Position numbers and translations under genes: made by a program
Part shown: positions 28,018-40,800 of the stretch, piece after piece
Position numbering within the stretch: the first letter of the stretch is position 1
How the letters are laid out: the number at the start of each line of letters is the position of its first letter
DNA from: Chaetorhynchus papuensis
Lineage: Eukaryota; Chordata; Aves; Passeriformes; Rhipiduridae
Direction: 5' to 3'
Assembly (NCBI GenBank): GCA_013396525.1
Contig: VWYX01000911.1
Location: 248,001 to 312,000 of the forward strand
DNA length: 64,000 nt
Notes under the pieces: generated by a model
Told to the model about the DNA's origin: nothing
The model's database searches: none
The model's input: the letters and a program-made list of their open reading frames with translations, nothing else

Positions 28018-28619
28018 ATCTCATGCTGACTCTGCAAAATCCAGCTCTTCAGAAACAGACTGCAACGATAACCTGCCCTCCCACAAAAACCCTGCTCCAT
28101 CAGGGAGCAAGCATGCTGTGAACGGCTTCTTCCCGCAGCAGGGCGTCTACGACTCCCCGCCTTCCCGCTCCGCGCTGACGCTGGCAGACTCCAGCCTCTA
28201 CAACCTGCCTAGGAGTTACTCCCAGGACGTGTTGCCCAAGGCAGCGTCTCCATCTGGGACTGATGCAGAAGGAGAGCAGCATGTTTTCAATACCCCGTCA
28301 GCAACGTCATTAGACGCACAGATGAGGCACATCTCCATTAGCTATGACATTCCCCCCACACCCGGAGGTACTTATCAGATCCCACGAACTTTCCCAGAGG
28401 GAACATTGTCTCAGACTTCAAAACTGGAGACTATTCCAGACATCCCTCCACCTCGGCCACCCAAACCTCACCAGGCGGCGGATCGCTCTCCTGTGGAAAC
28501 CTGTAGCATCAGTCGCACCGCTTCAGACACTGACAGCAGCTACTGCATCCCCGCCGCGGGAGCGCCGCCCTCGCGCAGTAACACCATTTCCACGGGAGAT
28601 TTGAATGTCTTCCGGAAAG
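28018..28619 (+). CDS. GAB1: GAB1 exon 4: CRK-binding YxxP cluster and GRB2 SH3 site
   Basis: This is the largest coding exon, residues 194-394 plus one base of codon 395. Using numbering that assumes a 24-codon exon 1, it carries YDSP at Tyr238, YNLP at Tyr255, YDIP at Tyr303, YQIP at Tyr313 and YCIP at Tyr369. These are the YxxP sites known in the family to bind CRK/CRKL and PLC-gamma SH2 domains when phosphorylated. The proline-rich PPPRPPKP at residues 337-344 is the classical GRB2 SH3-binding site that couples GAB1 to EGFR and other receptors. The position of human Tyr285 is His here (codon 28280-28282). The acceptor ends CATGTAG; the donor GTCAGT has C at +3, so it is weaker than the others. 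Base composition is GC-richer than the flanking introns, with several CpGs. Confidence 0.97.
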
Positions 28620-30422
28620 GTCAGTATTCCATGCGTGGTCCTGCAGAACTTTTGTGTTGAATTATGTGATGTGACTGATACGAATGGGCTGAATGGTGTG
28701 AGGGGCATTTCTAGCCTGTGGGAACAAGTGTGTAGCCCCTCACAAAGGGGTCTGTGTTCACGATGTTTAAAATATGTAAGAAAGAGGAAAGGAGATTTTT
28801 AAAGGAAACCATCAGAACGGCAAAGCACAGAACATTGATAAGGGATGTACATTGCACTGTGGCATTCAGCCTTGGCTAAAAATATTTGAAGATCTAGACA
28901 CATTTATTTGGTGATGAGCTCATGTAACTGAATTCAATACTACCACTATCAGTCTTTCAGAAAGACCAAAGTGAGGTCAGTGAAGGGTTGGTCCAGTCTG
29001 CAGAAGCTGAAAGTGTTTCATGAAGCTCAGTGGGATATGGTGTATACCCAGAGCTTTGAGATCAACCCTGATTTGATGATCAGCCTTTCTTTCTGTCCTT
29101 GTGATAGATATGCTTACTGCAGTTTTTAAGTAAAATTAAAGTTGTTCCTTGTCGCCACCTAAGTGTTGGCACTCCAGATATGCTGCGTTGTGTATTGTCT
29201 TGTTAACCACTCTTGGGCTAAGGGTTTCATTTTCTTTCAGATTTCTGAAGCAGGTGGGTATTACAGTGTTGTTTTTAAAGTGAAATTTTATGCTGGTTAA
29301 AGTAGATGCTAATGTTAGAGGTGATTTGAAAGGACAATTGTTTGAAATGAGGGATGAATACAAAGATTTTAGAGGAGGCAGTATACAGAATGGGTGTGAT
29401 CATAGAGATGCTCAGATAGTATTGTTCTATTTGTCATTCATTTTGTAGACTGGGTGTAAAATATTGGTGGTTGTTAGTGTTTTAAAATTACAAAGTAACA
29501 CTATGAAAGATCCTTGTTTGCTTTGCTTATTTTCTCGAAGCTGAGATTATCTGCCTCAGGAAAAGTAGTCTTTCTAAAAACACTATAAATTCAGTACTTA
29601 AGAGCAGAGTTGTTTATCTTTCATCTTAAAATCTTGAAAATCTTAAAAAAACTTCAGAGGTATTTTTCAGGGCAATGTGGGGATAAACCCCAGAGTTTGC
29701 CCAGTTTCTGTGCTGCCATCATGAAGAGGGGCATCCCTGCCACAGGGTAAGGCAGCCTGCTGCCTGCAGGGATGAGCAGCGCCTGGGAGCCAGGAGTCTC
29801 ACAAAGACCCCTGTCCAACAAAGAACCAGCCACAGAGCTGAGGACCTGCTTAATGGGGACTGCCAAGAGCCAGGACTCTGAAAAGGGAGAGATCTTTGGA
29901 TCTGCAGCAGTTCAGTCCAACTGAAAGCCCCTGGAGACCACACTGGGGAGCTGAGGAGGGATTCACCTGTTCCTGCAACAGATGGGATCCTGTTGAATCA
30001 GCACTCTCCAAGCAAAGGGCATCAGTCAGAAAACCTTTCTCCAGACCTTAAACTACATCTGCTGTTTGTTTATTTTAGAATAGGTTTTTCATGAGGGCCC
30101 AGATTCTCACTCTTACGCTAAGTTAATAAACCTGCTCAATTGAAAGGTAGACTCTGCTGTTTCTTTAAAAGCAAAAATTCATTTCTCTTTTCTTGCCATG
30201 GAAAAATGCCACTGTAAGAGCTTCAAGTTGTGACTGATGAGTGCTAAGGTTGTTTGTGAACACAGTCCTCTCAAATACAGATAAATCTAGGGGCCACAGT
30301 TTCAGGAGGTGTGTTTGTGTGCTCTCAGAAGCAGACAGTAAATAACAACAGACTCTGGATGGCTGTGCCGAGTGACAGGAACAGGGGTGATAAATAGCCA
30401 CTTTCTCTTCTTGTTTCTCTAG
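28620..30422 (+). other. GAB1: GAB1 intron 4
   Basis: This 1.8-kb intron is mostly unremarkable. A GC-richer segment at about 29660-30020, ending shortly before an AATAAA at about 30126, stands out from its surroundings and may be an old retroelement piece. I cannot assign it to a family. Confidence 0.8.
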
Positions 30423-30508
30423 AAATTAGTTCTCAAGACTGTTATGATATTCCACGAACGTTTCCAAATGACAGATCTAATTCATTGGAGGGCTTCCATA
30501 ACCACTTT
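30423..30508 (+). CDS. GAB1: GAB1 exon 5: short exon with a YDIP site
   Basis: This 86-nt exon encodes residues 395-423 and starts EISSQDCYDIPRTFP. Tyr402 in YDIP corresponds to human Tyr406, a CRK/PLC-gamma-type site. The segment ends LEGFHNHF, identical to human. The first two residues (Glu-Ile) replace Asp-Ala of mammals. The acceptor is TTTCTCTAG and the donor GTAAGT; it enters in phase 1 and leaves in phase 0. Intron 5, which follows, is only 206 bp (30509-30714), so exons 5 and 6 form a close pair. Confidence 0.96.
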
Positions 30509-30714
30509 GTAAGTATGACTTGATCTGATGAGAGGCGACAGTGACAGTGCGTGAATGCTCTTTGTTCCTGTGTAAGAAAGCAAGCTGTGCAGTGTTTGTG
30601 ATTTTTCAGTTTCAATAGAATACATTAATCTGAGTAGATTAGGTTAAAAGACTCATATGATTCACAGCTGATTGCATAACTTATTTTGTTAAAGGAAATA
30701 TATGTTAATTCTAG

Positions 30715-31018
30715 AAAAACAGAAGCATGTTGACAGTGGGAAGTGTTTCAAGTGAAGAACTAGATGAAAATTATGTCCCAATGAATCCCAACTCTCCTCC
30801 ACGACAGCATTCCAGCAGCTTCACTGAACCCATCCAGGAAACAAACTATGTACCAATGATACCAGGCACGTTTGATTTTCCATTATTTGGAAAGCAAGTC
30901 CCTCCTCCTGCTCACATGGGTTTCAGGTCCAGCCCAAAGACTCCTCCCAGACGGTCGGTACCTGCTGCAGAATGTGAGCCACCGCCAGTGGATCGGAACC
31001 TCAAACCAGACAGAAAAG
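30715..31018 (+). CDS. GAB1: GAB1 exon 6: PI3K YxxM sites, MET-binding segment, second GRB2 site
   Basis: This exon encodes residues 424-524 plus one base of codon 525. Two YVPM motifs (Tyr443, Tyr468) match human Tyr447 and Tyr472, which recruit the p85 subunit of PI3-kinase. The following segment GKQVPPPAHMGFRSSPK is the region known to give GAB1 direct binding to the MET receptor; mammals have Met where this sequence has Lys483. Near the end, PPVDRNLKP is the atypical PxxxRxxKP motif bound by the GRB2 C-terminal SH3 domain. The first five residues (KNRSM) differ from human (KVKNV). The acceptor is TTCTAG and the donor GTGAGG. Phase 1 out allows splicing either to the cassette exon 7 or straight to exon 8 without a frame change. 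Confidence 0.97.
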
Positions 31019-32160
31019 GTGAGGAAAATGTCCAAGAGAAGCTAATTTTTACCATCTAAGAAAATAACACAGCTCTCTCAATTTCTGATTAGTGGAAAAT
31101 GATCATGTTTTTCGAAATTATTTTACAAATAGTTTTTATCCTATGAGATAACCAAATCACAGAGGAGCCCTAGGATTATTTTTAACATTATTAAAACATC
31201 ACAAAAACAATGCCAAATAAAAGCATAAGGTTAGATTTTATTGCCGTAGTTACTAATGAAAAAATGTCACTGAATTCCTAAGATTCAGAAGTGTGTCCTT
31301 ATATATAGAAGACACTCGTGATGCAGAGAGAGAACACAAAGCATTGGGTAGAACACAAATTTATAGCAGTGACAGTGCTTGGTACAGGATCAGTAAACAC
31401 ACTCATTTTAGAGGCCCATTCAAATCTATCCTAAAAAAGCAATCTCTTAAATCCAGCGCATAGTGTGTTTATTTTTCCTTAAAATAAGGATTATTTGGGT
31501 CACCAGAGTTCTTACGGAAACAAGACGATTGGGTTGCAATGTGTCTGTGAGAGATACTTGTATAGAGAATCCCTAATAAATAGCTTGGATTTTCCAGTTT
31601 ATCTAAAATGTTTTGTCAGCCATCTTATTAGAAATACCGGCAAATGCTTAAAAAACTTGTTTCCCTACTAAGATTTTGAGACAAGATAACTAACTTTCTT
31701 GTAGAAGAGGGAACTAAAGAACATTAGGTCAAATGTCTGCCCTATTTTGCATTTGACGAAGTCCTGTTTTTAATCTTATGTACTTGAAAAAATTAGTATT
31801 TACATTGAGAATGACTGACTTCATTGTGGGAAAGTGTGATGGGAAATATCCAGATGATCCAAAATATTTGCTAACTAAACCTTTAAATTAGTATTTTTAC
31901 CACTAAGTGAAAACAGCCTGTAATTAAGGGAAATAGGGACTATCACTGTGATAGATGAGCTGTGTGAAATGGAAAGTATCACATCTCATTCTGCCTGTCC
32001 ATCTTCAAAAAGTGAGGCCTGGCCTTTTTAAAGCCTTTTGGCTCTCTGCTTGTGTCTAATTGTTTCTGTGTTACCAGACAGCAGTTTTGCTTAGTTCTTA
32101 AGAAATACTGGACAGGAACAGATTGATGGAAGTTGATACTGGAAAACATTCTCAGAATAA

Positions 32161-32180
32161 ACTGAACTGAACTGAACTGA
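32161..32180. repeat. ACTGA pentamer x4
   Basis: Four perfect tandem copies of ACTGA. Confidence 0.95.
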
Positions 32181-32731
32181 TTTAAAATATTTTCCCAGAC
32201 TGGCTAGTTTGTGTATTTTCCTGATAAAATGTTTGACCTTTAAAAGTAATAAATGTATGTGTTGAAAAGCATCCCACTTTTGCTGTTGGCAGTGCAAAGC
32301 CACCGCACAGATGTCTGCTGGGGCAGCATCGTTGCTCTTGCATCTTTCTTTTTGGAACTGAATTAGTGTTTCACATTCAGAAAGTGGCATGTAAGGCTCC
32401 TGCATTGCTCCCGTCCTCAAATGCTTCACAGCTAGAAAGACATATTTAACACCAGGGGAAGGACTTTTAGATGTGCTAACATACCTCTTAATGAGTGTAG
32501 AGTTACTGGGTGAAATACTTGCCTGTAGACTTTTGGAATATGTTATCACTGTAAATTAATAGAATTGTTTAATATAATTTACAAGATAAAGTGATTTTAA
32601 AGTAAAACTGTCCCTAAAAGTAAATACTGTATAGTAAATGCTTAGGGGCTGAAAAAAAAAGTTTTGTGAATATCTTGAGCTGCCAAGAATGGTAATGATT
32701 CTGATTTATCACTGAGGGTTTTATCTTAATA

Positions 32732-32775
32732 ACACACACACACACACAGACACACACACACACACACACACACAC
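32732..32775. repeat. CA microsatellite
   Basis: About 21 CA units with a single AGA interruption in GAB1 intron 6; likely length-polymorphic. Confidence 0.97.
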
Positions 32776-35635
32776 CCCGCCTCACTCTAATTTTATCAAA
32801 TGCACCACTGCGAGTTTTCCATTGTTGTGAAGAGCAGATCTGATGACACATCAGGATGGTGATATATTCCCATTTCAGTAGTTGAGATCGCTACACAAAT
32901 AACTCCTTCCAGATATACCTTTGGGAGAATAAAACTGCAGGTTCCTTTTAATTAAATTAGATAAAGCCCTTGTTTAAGTGGACCTTTACTTAACTAAAAC
33001 AAGTGTGTGCTTTATATTCTTCTGTTTTGCTTTTTCAGCTTTCAAGTTCTTGTAGCAGTTTCTCTTATCAGTTTGCTTCTGCTTATGTAAATGTACTGCA
33101 ATGCTCTTCTGCTACAAATGAGTGCACAGAAAGTGTCAACTAGGCCTGTGTGTTCAATAAATCTTTGGCAGACACAGAAGGGGAGGAAATGGAACCTAAA
33201 ATATTTACCTTCTGGCTGTTGCTCCTTTAAATGTTGAGGGGGTTTAATATGCCATTGGTTCAAGAACTTCTGTTGAAGACCACTGGTGCTTCTCCAAAAG
33301 ATTTCTCTAAAATACTGCAGAGATCGGATGTGTTGGGGATAAGGTGTTATGAGGGCACATCTCATGTTCTGTCAGAAGAAGCTCCTCTCTTTTTTTCATC
33401 GGTCACAGATTACTGCAAAAACAGTGTTTGCACTGCCTCCAAGCTTTTTGGAAGCTATCAGAAATACCACCAACACCTATCACATGAGCATTAGCTTTAG
33501 CTCAGTCATGTTTTTGTGGGCCAGGGAGGTTTGTTCCATCCAGTGCTAAATATGCTTTTGACAAAGAAATAATGCAGTGAAGCCAGCACATAAAGAAAGG
33601 ATACACTGCTTTTTGTTGTCAAGTGTATGTGTTTAGCATCTCCTATGTTTTCCTTTCATTTAAGGGCTTGCTGCTTACAGGCAGTATAGTTTGACAAGGG
33701 TAGAAAATGGAAGGCTTGGTGATGGCAGCGCCTCTGTTCTCCCTTTACTGTTCAGTTTTGCCAACCTGAGATGAAACTGAGACTCACTCCCTTCTGGTTG
33801 TGCTGTCTTTGAAGAATGACGTGTCAGGCAGCAAGGATCTGGCAGTCTGTCCATCAGCAGTAGTGACTGTACCATGTAAGGTCTTCACAGCTCTGATATA
33901 AGCAACTGACACTCAGGAAAATTTATCAAATCATTAATACTCTCCAAATTGCTCAGAACAGTTACAACTATACAGAAGTATATAGAAGTAGTGACTGTGC
34001 CATAGGTAAACTAAATGTAGGTACTAGGTCTAAAATTCCCTAAAGTATGTGCACATTCTTCTGAGGACTTGTGCAGCCCAGCTGTGAGAGCCTTGGGCTC
34101 CTTGATCTCCCCAGCCTGTTTCTTTTTCCACTGGTCTCTAGGAGAGCTTGGTTTCAGAAAATGGGTTAAAAAGTAATAATGAGTAATAATGAGCCTTGAG
34201 ATTACAATACAGATTCATGTAGTTTCATTTCTCTAGCTCACAGCTGCTTCTGTAAATATGGGGAGCTTCCAGTACTTTCTGGAAGTCTTGAAAGTAATTT
34301 CAAAATATGGTGTTGGCTTCCTTCCCCAATAACTTGAATCAAAGCACTTTCCTTTTTCTTTAGAGAAGCATACCAAAAGGTAAGTGATGTATTGCTTGGG
34401 ACAAAAAGGAGAGTGTTTGGCAGGTGCTTTTCTGCATTCACCTGTAACTGAATGATAAAAATAATCTCTTTTTTAATTTGGTTTTTTTTCAGGGTGCTGT
34501 TTCTTTAGTTACATAGGACCATTGGCTATATTGATTTTTGTATTTCTGCTTTTTGCCTGCTTTAGCTTGCCACAGTTGCATGTAGTCCTGATGCTAACTT
34601 GGAAGTGTGTTTGCTGGCAAAAGGCTTCGAGCAGAAAAAATATTGCATCCACCCATGCAGCTGGGTTTTACTCCCTGAATTGTTCAAAGACAGTGACTGG
34701 TTCTGCCAGAGAACAAAAGTGACTTTTGTTGTGATGGTGACATGCCTTCCTCAAAATACTGTTTGTCCAAGAAGGAGCAGTAGAATTAAAGATGCCCAAA
34801 TGCAGCGAGGTGAAGGAAGACTCCCTAGACAGACAAGGCAGCAAAGAACAACCAGGTCCTCTTTTCAAGGGAAAAGTTTGTGGTCAAAAATAAAATTGAA
34901 AAGGTGTGAATTGTTTTTTATGGGCCAGGAGGAGGCATTTCAGTGATGCAGCATTTGAGAGACGGGGGTGTCTGTGAACCTCTGGGCATGACAGTGACCC
35001 ACTCCTGCCCCAGGATTTGTTTCCATGGCTAGGGCAGAGGGGTATCTCATCTTAAAACACGACTTTAAGACCAAACAACTACAAAAACAGATTTTTTTTT
35101 TTTTTTTAAGATAACTGTTTAGGAGCCATCCAGAACAAGTCCTTGTAGCTATGTAACATCATCCCATCTGTAAGGTTGAAATCTCTTAAGAAACATGTGC
35201 TTGTCATCTTGACTGATAAAATACAGTTTTTCAATATCTGAACCAAAGTGTAAAGTCAGCAATGGAATTGGTGATGGTCGAGTTTATTTCCTCAGAATCT
35301 CCGTTTGATGCCCAACTTACATTTAATCAGTAACTTCTTTTTTCTGTGTCATAGCACATTTCTACCAAAGTGGGTTTTTTAAGGTTCTGAAAAGAAATAT
35401 ATGAACAGTGGGCATATGGCTGGACTAACAATTCATGGCCATGATGGAATAAAAATCAAAAGTTAAATCTCATTCATTTGAATATAATATATGAATGTAA
35501 TGCATGAATGAATGAATATAAATGTCATTTTTGTAAAGTTTTTGATCAATAATACTTAAAAGCACTTTCTGAGAGAGTTCCATGTAGCACAGGTCCTAGT
35601 TCAGGGTCATGGGGAGCTGAGATAGAACAATGCCC

Positions 35636-35720
35636 ACCAGATCACTCAGCAGATTGCTGACAGAGGCAATACAGAACTTAGGATTCCCAGTTTACAACAT
35701 GGTACTGGACTTTGCTCCAT
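35636..35720 (-). mobile_element. MIR-like SINE fragment
   Basis: GATCACTCAGCAGATTGCTG, then ACAGAGGCAATACAGAACTT and AGGATTCCCAG, resemble the reverse complement of the MIR/CORE-SINE body (GTCACACAGC, GGCAGAGC, GAACC blocks). Diverged, boundaries approximate. Confidence 0.4.
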
Positions 35721-37488
35721 TTGTCTTGAATAGCAACTCTATTTGTCCAAATACTGTTAGGGTTTAATTGCATTCAAGATTATTTTGAACAAGATTTTCA
35801 GTCCTAGTTTTGGGTGGGGCAGCACAGATTATTTTGCTGATGGCAAAAATAACCAATAGTTAGTGTAGTGCATTTAAACTTTTTTTTTTAAAGGCTTATA
35901 TTTCAACAAAAATATATCAGTATCTAATCTCTAATCTGAGTGGCTTCCTAAAATTTAAGTCCACATGATTGCCTTTAAAAGAGACTGCTGCTTGGATCTG
36001 GTAATTTTCAGCCCAGCATGTGGTAAACTTGGATTTAGAAACAGTGAGTGATGCACACATTTCTTTTCATGCCAAGATAATACCCAGTTGCAGCTTGAAA
36101 ACAAGAAAACAAACAAAAGAAACCAAGGGAGAGGAAGAAAATTCTCATGGAGTTGGAAATCGTGATTGTTTTTAAAAATGTTAAAAATCTTATCTGGTTG
36201 TTTCTCTCATAGTTTTTTTCTCATTTAAGATGTTAAAAGACATAATTTGCGTGGTTAAACCACAAATATGTGGATTGCTTCTAAAAATGTGGCTGTATCT
36301 TTGCCACCACTCCTCATGAGCATCTCCCAAATGGATTAACTTCACAGAGAATTCCAGTTTTCTTTATAAAAGAGCCCAGGCCCACTTTGAAAAGGTAATT
36401 GTGTGCAGAGCTTTCCCGTGGCAGGAAGCACCTGCTGCATTCTGGTCCCCACAGGACCCTCTGTGATGCTTCTGGATGACTGGAATAATCTCCCATTGTT
36501 GCAGTGTAGCATGGTGCTCTCCAAATCCCAGGCAAAGTAGGTAGTTGTTAAGGACATTAAGAACCCTCATTAATCATGAAGGTAGCTATAAATAGCCTGA
36601 TGAACAGTTTCCTTGTTAGACACTCAAACATGTAAATATTTAAGTTGGACACTGTGAACACATTGCATGTCCTGATAGAGCAGGAGCAGCACGCCATCCT
36701 TCAATAAAACTTCAGAGAAACATTTGGAGCATTTGTGACAGCGGGAGCTGACAATTCTTTTAAAATAATAATAATTAGGAGCTGGCAACACTGCAGTGTT
36801 CTACACTATCATCATTGTCTTGCATATTCTTTAATAAAGGTTCACTTATGTCCTAAGGCTTTAGGACAAGTAGTCATTGAAAATATGGGAGTGATGATTT
36901 CAATCTGCAGCAAGAACTGAACTAAAGATCTGTTGAAAAAGAAATTGTAATTTTTGTGATGATTTTTCTGAACAGAAGTATTGTTCATTTAGCTTTTAAG
37001 AAATCCATGCATTTAATCTTCTGTACTGTCTTGGAAGCTACACCCCTTGTTCATTCCATTTATGAATTTTAAAAAATTCAGCTTTTGGGGACTGTTTTGG
37101 TGCTTCCTCAGAGTTCCTAAAGCAAGTTGAGTACAAATTTATTGATTTTTTTTTCTTCTTCTTCTTTGATCCTCCACAAGCTCCCATTTAGCTGAAAATT
37201 ACACTTCCTCCATGCCTGTACTAAATTACTTATACAAGTCTAGTTTTTACTTAATGGCTTTAAATGAAGTTTACGTAACTCCTTGCTGTGATGCACAAGT
37301 TCTTAACTTGCAGCTGTGATTTGTCTTCCAGAACTTTGAGACAACAAATAATTTCAATAAAGATTTCATTTGGATGGCTGCATCACAGCTGCAGGGGAAG
37401 CTGTGCTTTGCTGGACACAGTGCTTGTAGCAAAATTAAACATACCAGTTTTCTGAAGACAAACTGCAATATTTGCTTCGATACTAGTG

Positions 37489-37536
37489 CTAGGGATGATT
37501 AGGGTTAGGCATTAGGGCTAGGGATTTTTTTTTTTT
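37489..37536. repeat. Degenerate TTAGGG-like array plus T run
   Basis: CTAGGG at 37489, then TTAGGG, TTAGGC, TTAGGG and CTAGGG between 37499 and 37523, followed by a run of about 12 T. It resembles a very short decayed telomere-type repeat. Confidence 0.6.
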
Positions 37537-40500
37537 TAGGTAATTCTAAACTCCAAAGATATGAGGTAGAGCAGGAACAAGAGAACATGGGTAATAATGC
37601 TCTATTTTTATTTCTCTTCATAAAATTTTTCTTTTTTTTGCTGTGTCCTTATCACTTTTTTCAAGAAGACATAGTTTTTGATGCCTATATTGTCATGCTT
37701 ATCCATTGGTTTTTAACAGGCTTAATGTTAAGTTTTACTTTTCCAGTGAATAATTTAAATTCAGTTATTTTTTCCGTGTTTTGTTTTTGAAGTCTGTTGG
37801 ACTTCACGAATCTTAGTGCAGCATTAAACTGCTAATCAATAAACACTCAGAACACTGTACTTTGGTTTTAAAACAGCCTTTGTTATTGAATGCTTTTAGT
37901 TCATCATGCTTTGGGGGCTTTTAAAATACAGACATCTAGAGTTACTCACAAATTAGAGCAGTCAAATAGTATTTTGATGATTAATAGCTTTGGTATTCTC
38001 TGAGTAGTTTTACGGCACTTGCCAAATATTTTAGGAATACCAGTGAACCTTAGCTGTCAGATCCAGTTGGGCTTTTTCATAATCAGATATTTTTTCCCAA
38101 TTCATTCTTAATTTCTGGAGCATTCAAAGTACCAGTTCTCTGTAAAATGCTATTTTGAGGGGATAAAGATGTCTGAGAAGACTGGAGAGCCTGTCTTTAT
38201 GTGACGGCTTTTTATATTTCATAACATTGAAGAATAAGTTGATTTCAGTTTGTTTTTATTGTCCTAAAGAGACTATCTTATCAACATCCATGTCTTATCA
38301 CCAACCAGAACAAAGCACATTATTGATATTCCTATTTGTTGGTGGATACTAGTATGGAAATCCAGTTGAATGTTGAATAACTAAATACATGTTTCTAATT
38401 AGAAGTACCTTGGCAGGAAACAGTCTTACAAAAACAGAGATGAAAAAGCAAATTCAGAATATTTGTAGAGCTCTGTGTTGAAGACCATGTACTCGGGAAT
38501 CAGGGTTCACTGGGGTGAGGAAGAGGAAGAGAAGGAAAGCAGGAGTTTATTCTGCAGAATTGAAAACCAAATAATAAACCCTGTGGGAGTAAGCTAGTGA
38601 GTTTCAGCCTTGTTTTTGAAGGAAAAATCTACAGTGATTCTGAGTATGGGAATTCTTGGACCTCAGTGCAAATTTCAATTTTGTTTAATTACAAAGAAAA
38701 GGGGGCAAGATGTGTATTTTGTTAATGGAAACAAGAAACTGCTGTTAGTTATTTCTCACTGAAATACTTTGGTGTGGATGCAGGGCATTTATGTGGCTGG
38801 TTTTTCCTTTTGCTCTCCCCCTCCTATCCCAAGCACAGCACTGCTCTAGCATTCCTACATCTGATCTCCTTGTCTCATGAGGATTAGTCCTGTTGGCCCG
38901 GAAACAGCATTAGCAGATCATGCATTTCTCAAATTTTATATCACATTAGTATATTTACCTTAAAATTTTAAGCCCTAAATAGCTGGTATTTAAATAGAAG
39001 AGTTGGTCTCTTTTGTGAGGATGTTTGCAATTTCCTGACATGAAATCCTGTGCCAGCAAGCCACGGAGCAAGCATCCAGTCAGGAAAGAAGCGTCCTTAA
39101 CAGAAATCGTTTAGTTCTGGTGTTTCAAGGCAATAGCCTGAGAACAAATGAATCTCTTCAGCATTATGTCCTCAAAACCAAAAACATTAGGACCCACCTA
39201 CGCTGATGCAGGAATTTACTGCAGTGGGACAACTTTCCCCCTGCCACCAATATTATATTCCAAGTGTTTTATGGAAAACAGCAAGAGCTGATGCAAAAAC
39301 CAAAAAGGTTTTACAGTTTAAACCATTGTTTGAAACAAACTCCAACATGTGAAATGGACTCTTCTCCCGGTGACTTTGCAGACAAAGGCACCATTGATGT
39401 GCCCCAAATGCCAGGAGCAGAATCCGTGCGTCTGAGTGCACTCCAGTGCCACAGCCACAATCGCCTGCTCTGCCTGGCAGTTTGTACAAGCAGCCATTTG
39501 TTAGAAAAATAGACTTCATTAGTGATTTTTCAGCTCAGAGTGCCCTTGTACAGTCTGACAGAATGTGCAGAAGCTGAGCTTCTCTCTCCTGGCTGTAGCA
39601 TTTTGCATTTCACAGGTAGTGACTTGACTGAAGAGTGAAAACATCTAATTTTCACTTCTTGTTTGGTTGGTTTCACTTGACATAATTTATTTGGGATTTT
39701 TTCCTGTGTAGGTTTGCATCCAGTGGTGCTGCAACATTTATTTCCTTTTCAGTTAGAAGAAAAATAAAATTACATAAATGAAACCTGGTTTTTTTTTCCT
39801 TTACCCAGATTTATCCTTCCCAGAATAGGTGTGTAAGTTAAAAGTATTACATTTTGTGAGATGAGGTAAATCTGGGCCTGTGGGAACCACAGGAAATGTG
39901 TTCCTCAGTATTGCTGGCGTTAGAATGCTGTATGGAGCCAGCTCTCCATACAGCCCTTCTGTCACTACACTGATTTGAAGAACAGCCCTGTGACACTTTA
40001 CCTTCAGTGAGTATTTGTGGATAGAACAGATGTGGGAGACCACTTTGCTGTACAGGTGGGAAGCACTTTCCCCTCCATATTTTATTTAGTTTGTTGCTTT
40101 TCAGATATACAGGGGTGTGCCCTTGGGGAAAATTATATTTTGAAGGCAGTAAGGGATATTATCAAGGACTTTCAGTGCCCTGGTTCATGTCACTTTATCT
40201 TCATAAATGGGCAAAAACAGGGTGAAAGAATTCTGCACTTACACAAATACATAACCTCAGATTTGTGATTTTGATTCCCCCCCTCCTCTTTTCCTTTGCC
40301 TGGTGCCGGGTCTTTCCTGTTGCACAGTATAAGCTCCTCAACAGAGATTAGGCCTTTTGGTTTTTTGTTTTGTAGGGAGGAAAAAGAAAACACCCTGCAC
40401 AAATATTTTAATTCTCTGTGACATATTAAACTCAAGGAATTACATTATCCTGGCTGGTTGGTAGCAGCAAGCTGTTTTGCCATCAAATTTATTGAGGTTG

Positions 40501-40659
40501 AACAGTCTTCCAGCAGCAAGAGATGAAAGCTCAGTGAGTTTTGTATGTTCTTGTCTGATGCAGAAGTTTTAAAGGGAGCTGTACTTATCTATATAGCTCT
40601 TCTGAAAATCTCAGAGTAGTTGGTAAGGGCTAAATTAAGTGTGAAGCAGGCAGTTACAT

Positions 40660-40800
40660 AATATCCACGTTTTACAAATGGGGCTAATCCCAGTTCAGGA
40701 AGGTTGGCTGCACTAGACCACGTAGCATCATTAACAGAAGGAGAAATAATGAGTCACAGCCCTGAGTTCCTTGAGCTTATCTCTGTATTATGGGTTTCAG
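40660..40800 (-). mobile_element. MIR-like SINE fragment
   Basis: ATATCCACGTTTTACAAATG followed by GGGGCTAATCCCAG and an AGGTTGG...ACTAGACCACGTAGCA segment is an antisense match in layout to the MIR core (ATTTTACAGATGAGGAAACTGAGG). Old and degraded. Confidence 0.5.

Noticed and set aside
32091..32549. 152-residue antisense open frame in GAB1 intron 6
   Set aside because: No recognisable motif, no promoter or splice context, AT-rich composition like the flanks.
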